Shown piece by piece: positions 24,967-32,561 of a stretch of 58,067 nucleotides of DNA; within the stretch, counting starts at the first letter, position 1; every line of letters starts with the position of its first letter. Location: the NCBI GenBank assembly GCA_964484255.1, contig CAZAEH010000006.1, forward strand, positions 1 to 58,067, written 5' to 3'. The notes beneath the pieces were generated by a model. The model was not told the origin of the DNA. It worked only from the letters and a program-made list of their open reading frames with translations, and ran no database searches. A program made the position numbers and the translations under genes. This stretch comes from UBA6215 sp964484255 (lineage in GTDB: Bacteria > Omnitrophota > Gorgyraeia > Pluralincolimonadales > Pluralincolimonadaceae).

Positions 24967-24995
24967 TTGCCTATTTTACTACTCTTTGATACAAT
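24967..24995 (+). promoter_or_regulatory. Possible promoter of the second HD-GYP gene
   Basis: TTGCCT (24967-24972), 17 bases, TACAAT (24990-24995). It is followed by an AAAGGAG ribosome-binding site and the TTG start at 25020. Confidence 0.45.
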
Positions 24996-25002
24996 AAATC
25001 AA
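24973..25002 (-). promoter_or_regulatory. Possible pgi promoter
   Basis: On the - strand TTGATT (25002-24997), 18 bases, TAAAAT (24978-24973), about 30 bases before the pgi start. It interleaves with the forward promoter at 24967-24995, so the two divergent genes could compete. Confidence 0.4.
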
Positions 25003-25019
25003 CAAAAAGGAGTCTAGCC

Positions 25020-26438
25020 TTGACGATAGAAGCAGGGAAGAAACCTTTATTGTTCACCTTCCGGGCCAAGACGGCGATACTTATCGTGTTGTCGATGGTC
25101 CTTGTCATATCCGTTACGAACCTTTTCGTATACCGCTACCTGCTTGATTCGGAAATGAATTCCATGCGCAACGACCTCAGGACCATTGCGAGGTCCGCGG
25201 CGTTCAGGATAGACGCGGAAGCCCTGATGAAGATCCCCCTTAATCCCGGCGGGGTCAATACCCAGGAATACAGGATAGTATCCGAAGAGTTGAAGAGGAT
25301 AATAAGGCAGAACCCGGACATAAAATATGTCTACACCCTTACCTCTTCCGACAGGAAAGGCATGCTCAGGTTCATTGTTGACCCTATATTGCCTACCCGC
25401 GAGCAGCAGAGCAGGGGGCTCTCGTCAAGGCCCGGGGATCTTTACGATGCTTCCAGGTATCCCGAGATGCTCAAGGCATTTGAGGCCCCGACCTCGGACA
25501 GGAAGATAGTAATAGACGAGTGGGGCGCAGCGCTTTCCGGATATTCTCCGATATTCGACAACGAAGGTAAAGCCGTCGCTATAGTCGGCGTTGATATAAC
25601 CGCGGACGAGATATACGCCAGGCAAAAAGAAGTGCGCAACCGCGCCATGACGGCGATGGCTGTCGCCGTGGCGCTTTCCATCCTGCTGGCGATATTCCTC
25701 TCGAGGAGGATATCCGGCAAGCTCGTCAAGCTCCTGGAAGGCTCTCGCCATCTGGCGAGCGGTGACCTTGGATACAAGATAGACCTCGAAGGCGCCGATG
25801 AATTGGGAGAGCTCGCAACGTCTTTCAACCAGCTGGCTTCCAAGCTCAGTGAGTCCAAAAAAGACCTTTTATCGTATTTCTACAGGGTGGTGCAATCGTT
25901 TGTCCGTATACTCGAGGCAAGGGACAGCTATACAAAAGGCCATTCCGAGAGGGTTGCCGAATACGCCGAGAAGATAGCCCTCAGGATGGGCCTTCCGAAA
26001 GAGAAGATAGAGTTGTTGAAGAAGGCCACCCTCCTCCATGATATAGGCAAGCTGGGTATCGAAGAGAGGATACTCAACAAGAAGGAGCCTCTTAGCCAGG
26101 CCGAATGGACCGAGATACGCAAACATCCCGTTATCGGAGAAAATATCCTTAAGCCCGTCCTTTTGACAGGGGAGATGCTCGATATAGTCCGCAGCCACCA
26201 CGAACGTTATGACGGTAAGGGCTATCCGGACGGATTAGCCGGCGACAAGATAAATATCCTGTCCTCTATAGTTACCGTTGCCGATTCCTACGATGCCATG
26301 ACCTCCGCAAGGGCTTACAGGCCCCCGTTGAACAGGCAGCAAGCCATCGATGAGCTAAGGAGGAACAAGGGCACGCAGTTCAACCCAAAAGTTGTCGATG
26401 TCCTTGTAGGGATCCTGGAAGAAGAGAAACGCGGTTAG
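25020..26438 (+). CDS. Membrane sensor with HAMP and HD-GYP c-di-GMP phosphodiesterase domain (paralogue 2)
   Basis: 472 residues from a TTG start backed by AAAGGAG. The architecture is the same as the protein at 13037: helix, ~165-residue sensor (ARSAAFRIDAEALMKIPL, YVYTLTSSD, PGDLYDASRYPEML, DEWGAALSGYSPI), helix, HAMP, then HD-GYP with HDIGKLGI (~340) and HHERYDGKGYPDG. The two proteins align over their whole length including the sensor, so they are recent paralogues, probably with related ligands. Catalytic residues are intact. A separate promoter follows before the ExbB gene. Confidence 0.92.
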   Translation: MTIEAGKKPLLFTFRAKTAILIVLSMVLVISVTNLFVYRYLLDSEMNSMRNDLRTIARSAAFRIDAEALMKIPLNPGGVNTQEYRIVSEELKRIIRQNPDIKYVYTLTSSDRKGMLRFIVDPILPTREQQSRGLSSRPGDLYDASRYPEMLKAFEAPTSDRKIVIDEWGAALSGYSPIFDNEGKAVAIVGVDITADEIYARQKEVRNRAMTAMAVAVALSILLAIFLSRRISGKLVKLLEGSRHLASGDLGYKIDLEGADELGELATSFNQLASKLSESKKDLLSYFYRVVQSFVRILEARDSYTKGHSERVAEYAEKIALRMGLPKEKIELLKKATLLHDIGKLGIEERILNKKEPLSQAEWTEIRKHPVIGENILKPVLLTGEMLDIVRSHHERYDGKGYPDGLAGDKINILSSIVTVADSYDAMTSARAYRPPLNRQQAIDELRRNKGTQFNPKVVDVLVGILEEEKRG

Positions 26439-26461
26439 GAGAAGGCGCGGAAAAATAACGA

Positions 26462-26490
26462 TTGATAAAAGGCCCGGATGGTGATAAAAT
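26462..26490 (+). promoter_or_regulatory. Sigma70-type promoter for the exbB/exbD operon
   Basis: TTGATA (26462-26467), 17 bases, TAAAAT (26485-26490). AGGAG follows at 26521-26525, just before the ATG at 26531. Confidence 0.6.
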
Positions 26491-26530
26491 CACTTTCCTA
26501 AATCCTTCATAAAACCTTCAAGGAGCCATA

Positions 26531-27157
26531 ATGTTCGATCTTATTCTAAAAGGCGGCCCGCTCATGGCGCCGATAATCCTGGGTTCGGTCGTGGGTTTTG
26601 CTATTGTCGTCGAGAAGTTCATGGAATTGAAGAGCCTTAAGACCGATTCCTACAGTTTCATACAGGAGGTCTTCCATTGTCTGAAGGCCAACAGGGTGCA
26701 GATGGCCCTGGACCTTTGCGAGGAGAACAGCAAATACCCGATAGCCGCGGTCTTCAAGGTAGGCATAGAACGGCGCTATATGGCCCCGCAGAGGCTGGAA
26801 AAGATAATGGAGCAGGTGGGCAACAACCAGATACAGAAGATAGAGAGATACCTTGGCGCCCTGGCGTCGATAATCAGCATCGAACCGCTATTGGGTTTCC
26901 TCGGGACCATAACCGGCCTCATCCAGGCCTTCATGACCTGGGAGCGCGCGGGGGCCAATATAACCGTCAGCGCCCTTGCCGCAGGTATCTACCAGGCCAT
27001 GATAACCACGGCGGCAGGCCTTTCGATAGCAATACCGCTTTTCCTTTGCTATAACTATTTCATAAGCCGCATTAAGTATATGTCGAACGAGCTCACCAAC
27101 CATTCCGTGCAGTTCATAGAGCTCATGATAGAGATGAAGGAGGCGGGTAAGCTGTGA
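26531..27157 (+). CDS. exbB: MotA/TolQ/ExbB-family proton channel subunit
   Basis: 208 residues with three transmembrane segments (~12-28, ~115-140, ~155-178). The conserved family region is LGALASIISIEPLLGFLGTITGLIQAF followed by ITVSALAAGIYQAMITTAAGLSIAIP, where the pore-lining Thr/Ala residues sit. With ExbD it forms an inner-membrane motor that passes proton-motive force to an outer-membrane or periplasmic partner. No TonB, TolA or receptor gene is adjacent. Assignment as TolQ rather than ExbB cannot be settled from sequence. A GTGA overlap couples it to exbD. Confidence 0.9.
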   Translation: MFDLILKGGPLMAPIILGSVVGFAIVVEKFMELKSLKTDSYSFIQEVFHCLKANRVQMALDLCEENSKYPIAAVFKVGIERRYMAPQRLEKIMEQVGNNQIQKIERYLGALASIISIEPLLGFLGTITGLIQAFMTWERAGANITVSALAAGIYQAMITTAAGLSIAIPLFLCYNYFISRIKYMSNELTNHSVQFIELMIEMKEAGKL

Positions 27158-27597
27158 AGATCCGCGGCAGGAGGGACTTCCTCTTTAACCTCGAGAACGT
27201 GGCCATAACGGATATCATCATGAACATGTTCATCTTCTTCTTTATCTCTTTCAGCCTCCTGTATACTTTCAGTCCCCAGCGCATACAGAAGCTTGACCTT
27301 AAACTTCCCGAAGCCAATAACATAGTCCCGCTTGAGGACAAAGGCCAGATCAATGTATCTATAACCGGCCAGGGCGCCTATTACGTGGATAGGGACAAGG
27401 TCACCCTGGACGGGCTCAAGGAGAAGGTAGCGGCCAAATACAAGGCCAACCCGAAGGCTGCCGTCATACTGCGCGCCGATAAGACCGTACGTTTCAAGCA
27501 GATAGTAAACGTGCTGGATATTCTTACTGAACTTAAGGTCTCGCGCCTGAGTATTGCGGCTATAAGCGACAAGTCCGGCGTATCGGTAAGCGAGTGA
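27154..27597 (+). CDS. exbD: ExbD/TolR-family biopolymer transport protein
   Basis: 147 residues from a GTG start overlapping the exbB stop. One N-terminal transmembrane helix carries the essential Asp at its start (AITDIIMNMFIFFFISFSLLY). The periplasmic domain has the family pattern INVSITGQGAYYVDRDKVTLDGL, AVILRADKTVRFKQIVNVLDIL and LKVSRLSIAA. It is the partner of the preceding channel subunit. Confidence 0.9.
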   Translation: MKIRGRRDFLFNLENVAITDIIMNMFIFFFISFSLLYTFSPQRIQKLDLKLPEANNIVPLEDKGQINVSITGQGAYYVDRDKVTLDGLKEKVAAKYKANPKAAVILRADKTVRFKQIVNVLDILTELKVSRLSIAAISDKSGVSVSE

Positions 27598-27601
27598 TAC
27601 G

Positions 27602-28156
27602 GTGAGTGTTGTTTCCGTTTTTGGCATAGCGGTCGGTTTGGCGATGGATGCTTTTGCCGTATCGGTTGCCAGCGGGGCGGTAATAAAACGCCGCCGTTTG
27701 CATAACGCCGCCAGGTTCGGACTGTTCTTTGGCGGGTTCCAGATGGCGATGCCTGTCATCGGATGGGTTTTGGGAGTGAACTTCAGGAAGTTCGTAGGAG
27801 GAGTGGACCACTGGGTCGCTTTCGGGCTCCTGGCTTTCATCGGGTTCAGGATGATATACAATTCCTTCAAGATAGACGGCCCGAAAGCAGACTGTACTTT
27901 CGGCCCGGAACGTATGGTCCTGCTTTCAATAGCCACGAGCATCGATGCCCTTGCCGTCGGGATAAGTTTTGCGTTCCTGGATATCTCTATAGCGGCGCCT
28001 GTAGCCATAATAGGCGCCGTAGCTTTTATCTTTTCATTCGCCGGCGTCCTGATAGGGGCGAGCGCGGGTAATTTTTTCGAGAACAAACTGGAAGCGGCCG
28101 GCGGTATCATACTGATCGTAATAGGGATAAAGATACTGTTGGAGCATTTGTGCTGA
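27602..28156 (+). CDS. mntP: Manganese efflux pump, MntP family
   Basis: 184 residues from a GTG four bases after exbD. Six transmembrane helices with two copies of the family motif: AVGLAMDAFAVSVASG near the N-terminus and ATSIDALAVGISFAF in the second half, each with the conserved Asp. RFGLFFGGFQMAMPVIGW is also typical. MntP exports excess Mn2+. No yybP-ykoY (Mn2+) riboswitch is visible upstream, where the gene is tightly packed behind exbD. Confidence 0.92.
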   Translation: MSVVSVFGIAVGLAMDAFAVSVASGAVIKRRRLHNAARFGLFFGGFQMAMPVIGWVLGVNFRKFVGGVDHWVAFGLLAFIGFRMIYNSFKIDGPKADCTFGPERMVLLSIATSIDALAVGISFAFLDISIAAPVAIIGAVAFIFSFAGVLIGASAGNFFENKLEAAGGIILIVIGIKILLEHLC

Positions 28157-28157
28157 G

Positions 28158-28709
28158 ATGAAGATAGTAAAGCTCAAACCCATAGATGTCACGCAAAAGA
28201 TACTGCTCAAGCTCGAGAGTAAAGGCCTGATAAGGACGTTGCGGCCTACCCTCAAGATACTGCGGCGAAAGCACAGGGACGGGCTGGTGGATACCATATA
28301 TTCGTCCCCGGTCGAGCACGGCACCCATAAGCTCATCTGCATACGTTCGGATAATGCCTCAAGGATAATGCTCAACTCGCATCCTCACCACGAGGAATTC
28401 ATAATGATAAATAACACGGGATTGAAGCTCAAACCCGTGTGCATGGTCATAGGACTTTGCAAACACCGCGAAATGGAAAGGAAGGCGAAACAGGGCAAAC
28501 TTGGCCGGAGGGATTTTCTCATGCTGCGGCTTAAATATAACGACCATAAGACCTGTATCTTCACGATGCTTAAAGAGACCCCTCACTGCGAGATCTCCGA
28601 GCCGGGCAGGGGCAGGCCTTCTATATTCTTTGTAAGCGAACCGACCAATCTTCCCATGCACCACCTCAAGCTGGAAGGCTACAGGTTCGAGGTTGGACGT
28701 AAAAGATGA
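28158..28709 (+). CDS. Unknown Cys/His-rich soluble protein
   Basis: 183 residues, not recognised. There is no signal peptide or membrane helix. The N-terminal ~60 residues are basic (LRPTLKILRRKHRDG). The centre has a His-rich patch (SHPHHEEFIMINN) followed by CMVIGLCKHREMERK and later TCIFTML, PHCEIS and MHHLKLEGY. Alternating beta strands with scattered His and Cys suggest a metal-binding, possibly cupin-like, fold; this is only a guess. It lies between mntP (1-base gap) and a CcdA-like gene (ATGA overlap), so a link to metal or thiol homeostasis is plausible. Confidence 0.55.
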   Translation: MKIVKLKPIDVTQKILLKLESKGLIRTLRPTLKILRRKHRDGLVDTIYSSPVEHGTHKLICIRSDNASRIMLNSHPHHEEFIMINNTGLKLKPVCMVIGLCKHREMERKAKQGKLGRRDFLMLRLKYNDHKTCIFTMLKETPHCEISEPGRGRPSIFFVSEPTNLPMHHLKLEGYRFEVGRKR

Positions 28710-29410
28710 ACATAGACTCCCAATCTATTCTTGCTGCGGTAAATTCCCATTCGTTCTCGACTTTTATCGTAGTCTTCTGGGCCGCCGCTGTTTTGAGCCT
28801 CGTATCCTGTACCATTATAAGGATACCGATCGTGGTAGGCCTTATAGGAGGCGCTTCAGATTCGAAGAAGAAGGCATTCCTGCTGACTTTGTCGTTCGTG
28901 GCTGCTCTCGTGCTCAGTTATACCATGTTGGGTGTGATATTAGGGTATATAGAGAGTTTTGCCGCAAAGATGATAGGGATCAGCCGTTATATCTATTATT
29001 TTGCCGGCATCGTTATACTGGCGGTAGGCCTGCGGATGGCCGGTATCCTCAAGGCGAGGTTCATTGAAGTGTTCGAGGCCAGAGCTTTCGACATACGCCA
29101 GAAGGGTATCGCAGGTGCTTTCATATTAGGCTTTATGTTCGTGTTATTCGAGGCTCCTACATGTCCCGTCTGCGGGCCCTTCCTTATAATAATAGTCGGG
29201 TTGGGGGTAGTTAAGAGCAATTTCTGGTATGCCGTCGCGCTTTTCTTTACATATGCCCTCGGCCAGAGCCTGCCGATATTGCTGGTCGGCGTGTTCAGCG
29301 GTATAGTCAAATACCTCCATCCCAAGGTCGAGGCGGTTGAACGTGTTGCGCCGGTGATCGGAGGGAATATACTGATAGCCGTGGGAATACTTTTACTTAT
29401 ACTGGGTTAA
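28706..29410 (+). CDS. CcdA-like thiol:disulfide interchange membrane protein
   Basis: 234 residues with six transmembrane helices. CcdA-type redox motifs occur in two halves: LSLVSCTIIRIPIVVG (Cys in the first helix, followed by Pro) and EAPTCPVCGPFLIIIVGLG (Cys-Pro-x-Cys at the start of the fourth). The overall spacing and GIAGAFILGFMFVLFE match the CcdA/DsbD-beta family, which carries electrons from thioredoxin across the membrane. The second motif has an extra Cys compared with a typical CcdA. An ATGA overlap couples it to the unknown gene upstream. Confidence 0.8.
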   Translation: MNIDSQSILAAVNSHSFSTFIVVFWAAAVLSLVSCTIIRIPIVVGLIGGASDSKKKAFLLTLSFVAALVLSYTMLGVILGYIESFAAKMIGISRYIYYFAGIVILAVGLRMAGILKARFIEVFEARAFDIRQKGIAGAFILGFMFVLFEAPTCPVCGPFLIIIVGLGVVKSNFWYAVALFFTYALGQSLPILLVGVFSGIVKYLHPKVEAVERVAPVIGGNILIAVGILLLILG

Positions 29411-29412
29411 CG

Positions 29413-29895
29413 ATGAAATTTCCTGAGAACGCAAAGAGAATATTGATGACACTTGCGGTCATGGCCGTGTTGTTTGCCGTATCGCGGCCGTATGTGGCCT
29501 ATCTCCTGTATAAAAGAGCGGGTGATTATATGAGCGCTTCGCTCATACGGGATGCGGCAAGGTCTTACAAGAAATCCCTTGCCTTTGACGGCAGGGATGT
29601 GGATACCCGTACCTGGCTTGCTTATTGCTATGGCCTCCTCGGCATGACCGATGAGGCCATGGCAGAATATAATACCGCCATAGCCCAGGACGCGAACAAT
29701 GTCATGGCATATTTCGACCTGGGACTCATATATAAGGATATGGGCGAAACGGAACTTGCCAGGAAGATGTTCATTAAGGGCAGGGATTGCCGCCAAAGCG
29801 CCAATACCATAGATCTCAACTACAGGTTCTATACCAGGTCCTGCCGCCATATGCTGGATATCATGGATAAGGCGTCCGCAAATTCCGCACCCTAA
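29413..29895 (+). CDS. Membrane-anchored TPR protein
   Basis: 160 residues. An N-terminal transmembrane helix (~8-26) is followed by about three tetratricopeptide-like units (SASLIRDAARSYKKSLAFDG, TRTWLAYCYGLLGMTDEAMAEYNTAIAQD, VMAYFDLGLIYKDMGETELARKMFIKG). The C-terminus is short and ends in a helix. It probably serves as a protein-binding scaffold, possibly with the CcdA-like protein two bases upstream. The hydrogenase promoter begins four bases after its stop. Confidence 0.82.
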   Translation: MKFPENAKRILMTLAVMAVLFAVSRPYVAYLLYKRAGDYMSASLIRDAARSYKKSLAFDGRDVDTRTWLAYCYGLLGMTDEAMAEYNTAIAQDANNVMAYFDLGLIYKDMGETELARKMFIKGRDCRQSANTIDLNYRFYTRSCRHMLDIMDKASANSAP

Positions 29896-29898
29896 GAC

Positions 29899-29927
29899 TT
29901 GACATAGCCCCGGGCTTGTGTTATATT
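29899..29927 (+). promoter_or_regulatory. Sigma70-type promoter of the [FeFe]-hydrogenase operon
   Basis: TTGACA (29899-29904), 17 bases, TATATT (29922-29927). The first gene starts at 29988, giving a leader of about 55 bases. Confidence 0.7.
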
Positions 29928-29987
29928 ATCAGCATTGTTCCCCACCTAAAGCCTAAATTAAATCAAACTTCGGAGAAAGAAGCTATC

Positions 29988-30470
29988 ATGCAAGAAGAAA
30001 AATTATCTGTCGATATCGAAAATATCGTCAAGAAATGGGAGGGCAAGAAGGGCAGCCTTATAATGATCCTCCACGATATCCAGAACCTTTACGGATACGT
30101 TCCGCGTTCGACGTCCCTGCAGCTTTCGAAATACATGGATGTCCCGCTTGCGAGGATCTATGAGGTCATAACCTTCTATCACTTCTTTAAGCTGGAGCCG
30201 CCGGGGAAGCACCTTGTACAGGTATGCATGGGAACAGCCTGCTACCTGAAGGGAGCTTCCGACCTGCTTCTCGAGCTTCGCAACATACTCGGCGTAAATG
30301 AAGGCTGCACGAGCAAGGACGGCCTGTTCCACCTTGAGGTGGTAAGGTGCCTGGGTTGCTGCGGTCTTGCGCCTGTCATAAAGATCGACGAAAAGGTCTA
30401 CAGCAAGGTCACTAAGGACCGGATCGCCGACATCCTGGCTGAATATGAGGAGGAAGCGGTCGCGAAATGA
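29988..30470 (+). CDS. hndA: [FeFe]-hydrogenase NuoE-like subunit
   Basis: The ATG at 29988 is chosen over an upstream in-frame ATG at 29916, which lies inside the promoter; GGAG precedes it. 160 residues with the thioredoxin-like 2Fe-2S fold of NuoE/HydC/HndA: LIMILHDIQNLYGYVP, IYEVITFYHFFKLEPPG, then ligands in VCMGTACYLKGA and VRCLGCCGLAPV. It passes electrons between the NuoF-like subunit and the rest of the complex. First gene of the four-gene hydrogenase operon, with ATGA overlap to the next. Confidence 0.93.
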   Translation: MQEEKLSVDIENIVKKWEGKKGSLIMILHDIQNLYGYVPRSTSLQLSKYMDVPLARIYEVITFYHFFKLEPPGKHLVQVCMGTACYLKGASDLLLELRNILGVNEGCTSKDGLFHLEVVRCLGCCGLAPVIKIDEKVYSKVTKDRIADILAEYEEEAVAK

Positions 30471-30820
30471 ACAAATTAACCAAAGAGTCCCTTGACAATA
30501 TAGCCAAGCAGTCCCGCCAGGAAGAGAAGAACTGGATAAAGGTCGGGATGTCCAGCTGCGGCATAGCCGCCGGCGCAGACGAAGTCCTCAAGGTGCTGGC
30601 AGAGGAAGCCAAGAAACGCAATATCCAGGTAAACATCAAGAAGTGCGGTTGTGTCGGGATGTGTTCCGTTGAGCCTCTTGTTGAGGTCAATGTCGAAGGT
30701 ATGCCGAGGGTGACCTACGGAAGGGTCAACAAGGATGTAGCTATCCAGATACTCGAAGAGCATATACACAACCACAGGCTGGTCAACGACCACATATACG
30801 ACATACAGGTAAAGAAATAA
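30467..30820 (+). CDS. hndB: 2Fe-2S thioredoxin-like ferredoxin subunit (HndB type)
   Basis: 117 residues. Ligand cysteines are in GMSSCGIAAGADEVL and KKCGCVGMCSVEPLVEV, the HndB/2Fe-2S ferredoxin pattern. The C-terminus (GRVNKDVAIQILEEHI) matches HndB. In Desulfovibrio HndABCD this small protein is a separate subunit. It may matter more than usual here because the homologous domain at the N-terminus of HndC has lost its cysteines. Its stop codon shares one base with the HndC start. Confidence 0.92.
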   Translation: MNKLTKESLDNIAKQSRQEEKNWIKVGMSSCGIAAGADEVLKVLAEEAKKRNIQVNIKKCGCVGMCSVEPLVEVNVEGMPRVTYGRVNKDVAIQILEEHIHNHRLVNDHIYDIQVKK

Positions 30821-32559
30821 TGGAAAACAAGATAATATACGTAAGAGATACAGGCCTGGTTTCACCCGATAGGACGAAAGACGTCCACACCTTGCTGCTC
30901 AACGGCCTCAGGGACCGCGGCATGCAGGCATCGGTCCAGGCGGTAAGGGTATCCGATATTGGGGTTTATAACCAGGGTGTGGTTATAAAGGTACTTCCCG
31001 ACGTGACATATTTCAACGTCAAGGATGAGGATATCGGCAGGATACTTGATGCGCTCAAGCAGGAAAAGACCGTAAGCGAGCTTGCTTCGCGCAAGGAGCC
31101 CAAGCAGTTGAGGATAGTCCTGCGCAACTGCGGTGTCATCGATCCCGAGAGCATCGAAGAGTATATTGTCCATGACGGCTACCAGGCGATAAAGAAGGTC
31201 CTCTTCGAGTTCAAGATCCCCGATAAGACCATTGATGAGATGAAGAAGAGCGGATTAAGGGGAAGGGGCGGAGCGGGTTTCCCGACATGGATGAAGTGGA
31301 TCTTTGCGAAGCAGGTGGCCTCCGACCAGAAATACGTCATCTGCAACGGCGATGAGGGTGACCCAGGCGCATATATGGACAGGAGCGTCCTCGAGGGAGA
31401 CCCTCACTCCGTAGTCGAAGGCATGATGATAGCCGGTTTTTCGATCGGCGCCACAAAAGGATACTTTTACATCAGGGCGGAATACCCGCTTGCCGTTGAG
31501 AGGGTCCAGAAAGCTATCGACCAGTGCTACGAGGCAGGATTGCTCGGCAAGAATATCTTGGGAAGCGGTTTTAATTTCGACCTCGAGGTTAGGCTCGGCG
31601 CAGGCGCTTTCGTCTGCGGCGAAGAGACCGCCCTTATCGCTTCGATAGAGGGCAGGAGAGGCACCCCGCATCCGCGTCCGCCGTATCCGTCGGTCAGGGG
31701 TCTCTGGGGTAAACCGACCGTTATCAATAACGTCGAGACGCTTGCCAACGTTCCTTATATAATCCTGAAAGGCGGCGACGAGTTCGCAAAAGTTGGCACA
31801 CAGACCTCTAAGGGCACCAAGGTCTTTGCCCTTACGGGAAAGGTAAAGAATTCGGGCCTCGTGGAAGTTCCTATGGGCACCAGTATCCGCGAGATAGTCT
31901 TCGATATCGGCGGCGGCATACTAAACGACAAGAATATCAAGGCGGTCCAGTCGGGCGGGCCTTCAGGCGGGGTCATACCGAAGGATTACATCGATACACC
32001 CGTCGATTACGAGAACCTCCAGAAGCTCGGTTCCATAATGGGCTCCGGCGGTATGATAGTCATGGATGAAGACGACTGCATGGTCGATATCGCCTGTTTC
32101 TACCAGAGGTTCTGCTACGACGAATCCTGCGGCAAATGTTCTCCGTGCAGGATAGGCACCACCCAGATGCTCAATACCTTGTGCAAGATAACAGAGGGCT
32201 TAGGTGAGTTAAGCGACCTGGACAACTTAAGAAGGATAGCGCAGGCCATGCAGAGGGCGGCTTTATGCGCCCTCGGGCAGACGGCTCCCAACCCGGTCAT
32301 ATCTACATTAAGGTATTACGAGGACGAGTACAAGGCGCACATCATTGACAAGAAGTGCCCGTCCAAGAAGTGCCGTAATCTCCTGACATACAAGGTTATA
32401 GCGGAAAAATGCAAGAAATGCGGCCTCTGCCTGAAGAACTGCGAGGCTAAGGCCATAACTGGAAATAAAGACGACGGTTACATCATCGACATGAACAAAT
32501 GCATCCGCTGCGGCAGATGTTTCGAGGTCTGTAAGTTCAAAGCGGTGAGCAAGGAATAA
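30820..32559 (+). CDS. hndC: [FeFe]-hydrogenase NuoF-like NAD(P)H/FMN subunit
   Basis: 579 residues. The FMN/NADH domain has GLRGRGGAGFPTW (~143-155), CNGDEGDPGAYMDR, ADDESG-like segments and GEETALIASIEGRRG. The NuoF 4Fe-4S motif SCGKCSPCRIG and its fourth Cys in LCALGQTAPNP follow, then a C-terminal 2x[4Fe-4S] ferredoxin domain (EKCKKCGLCLKNC, NKCIRCGRCFEVC). The N-terminal ~90 residues have the length and strand pattern of the usual thioredoxin-like 2Fe-2S domain but contain no cysteine at all. It would oxidise or reduce NAD(P)H in an electron-bifurcating hydrogenase of the HndABCD/HydABC type. Confidence 0.94.
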   Translation: MENKIIYVRDTGLVSPDRTKDVHTLLLNGLRDRGMQASVQAVRVSDIGVYNQGVVIKVLPDVTYFNVKDEDIGRILDALKQEKTVSELASRKEPKQLRIVLRNCGVIDPESIEEYIVHDGYQAIKKVLFEFKIPDKTIDEMKKSGLRGRGGAGFPTWMKWIFAKQVASDQKYVICNGDEGDPGAYMDRSVLEGDPHSVVEGMMIAGFSIGATKGYFYIRAEYPLAVERVQKAIDQCYEAGLLGKNILGSGFNFDLEVRLGAGAFVCGEETALIASIEGRRGTPHPRPPYPSVRGLWGKPTVINNVETLANVPYIILKGGDEFAKVGTQTSKGTKVFALTGKVKNSGLVEVPMGTSIREIVFDIGGGILNDKNIKAVQSGGPSGGVIPKDYIDTPVDYENLQKLGSIMGSGGMIVMDEDDCMVDIACFYQRFCYDESCGKCSPCRIGTTQMLNTLCKITEGLGELSDLDNLRRIAQAMQRAALCALGQTAPNPVISTLRYYEDEYKAHIIDKKCPSKKCRNLLTYKVIAEKCKKCGLCLKNCEAKAITGNKDDGYIIDMNKCIRCGRCFEVCKFKAVSKE

Positions 32560-32561
32560 AA

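Noticed and set aside
26531..27597. Tol-Pal operon (TolQ/TolR with YbgC and Pal)
   Set aside because: YbgC is 8 kb away in another operon, the OmpA-LysM protein is in a third, and there is no TolA or TolB, so only a general ExbB/ExbD call is justified.
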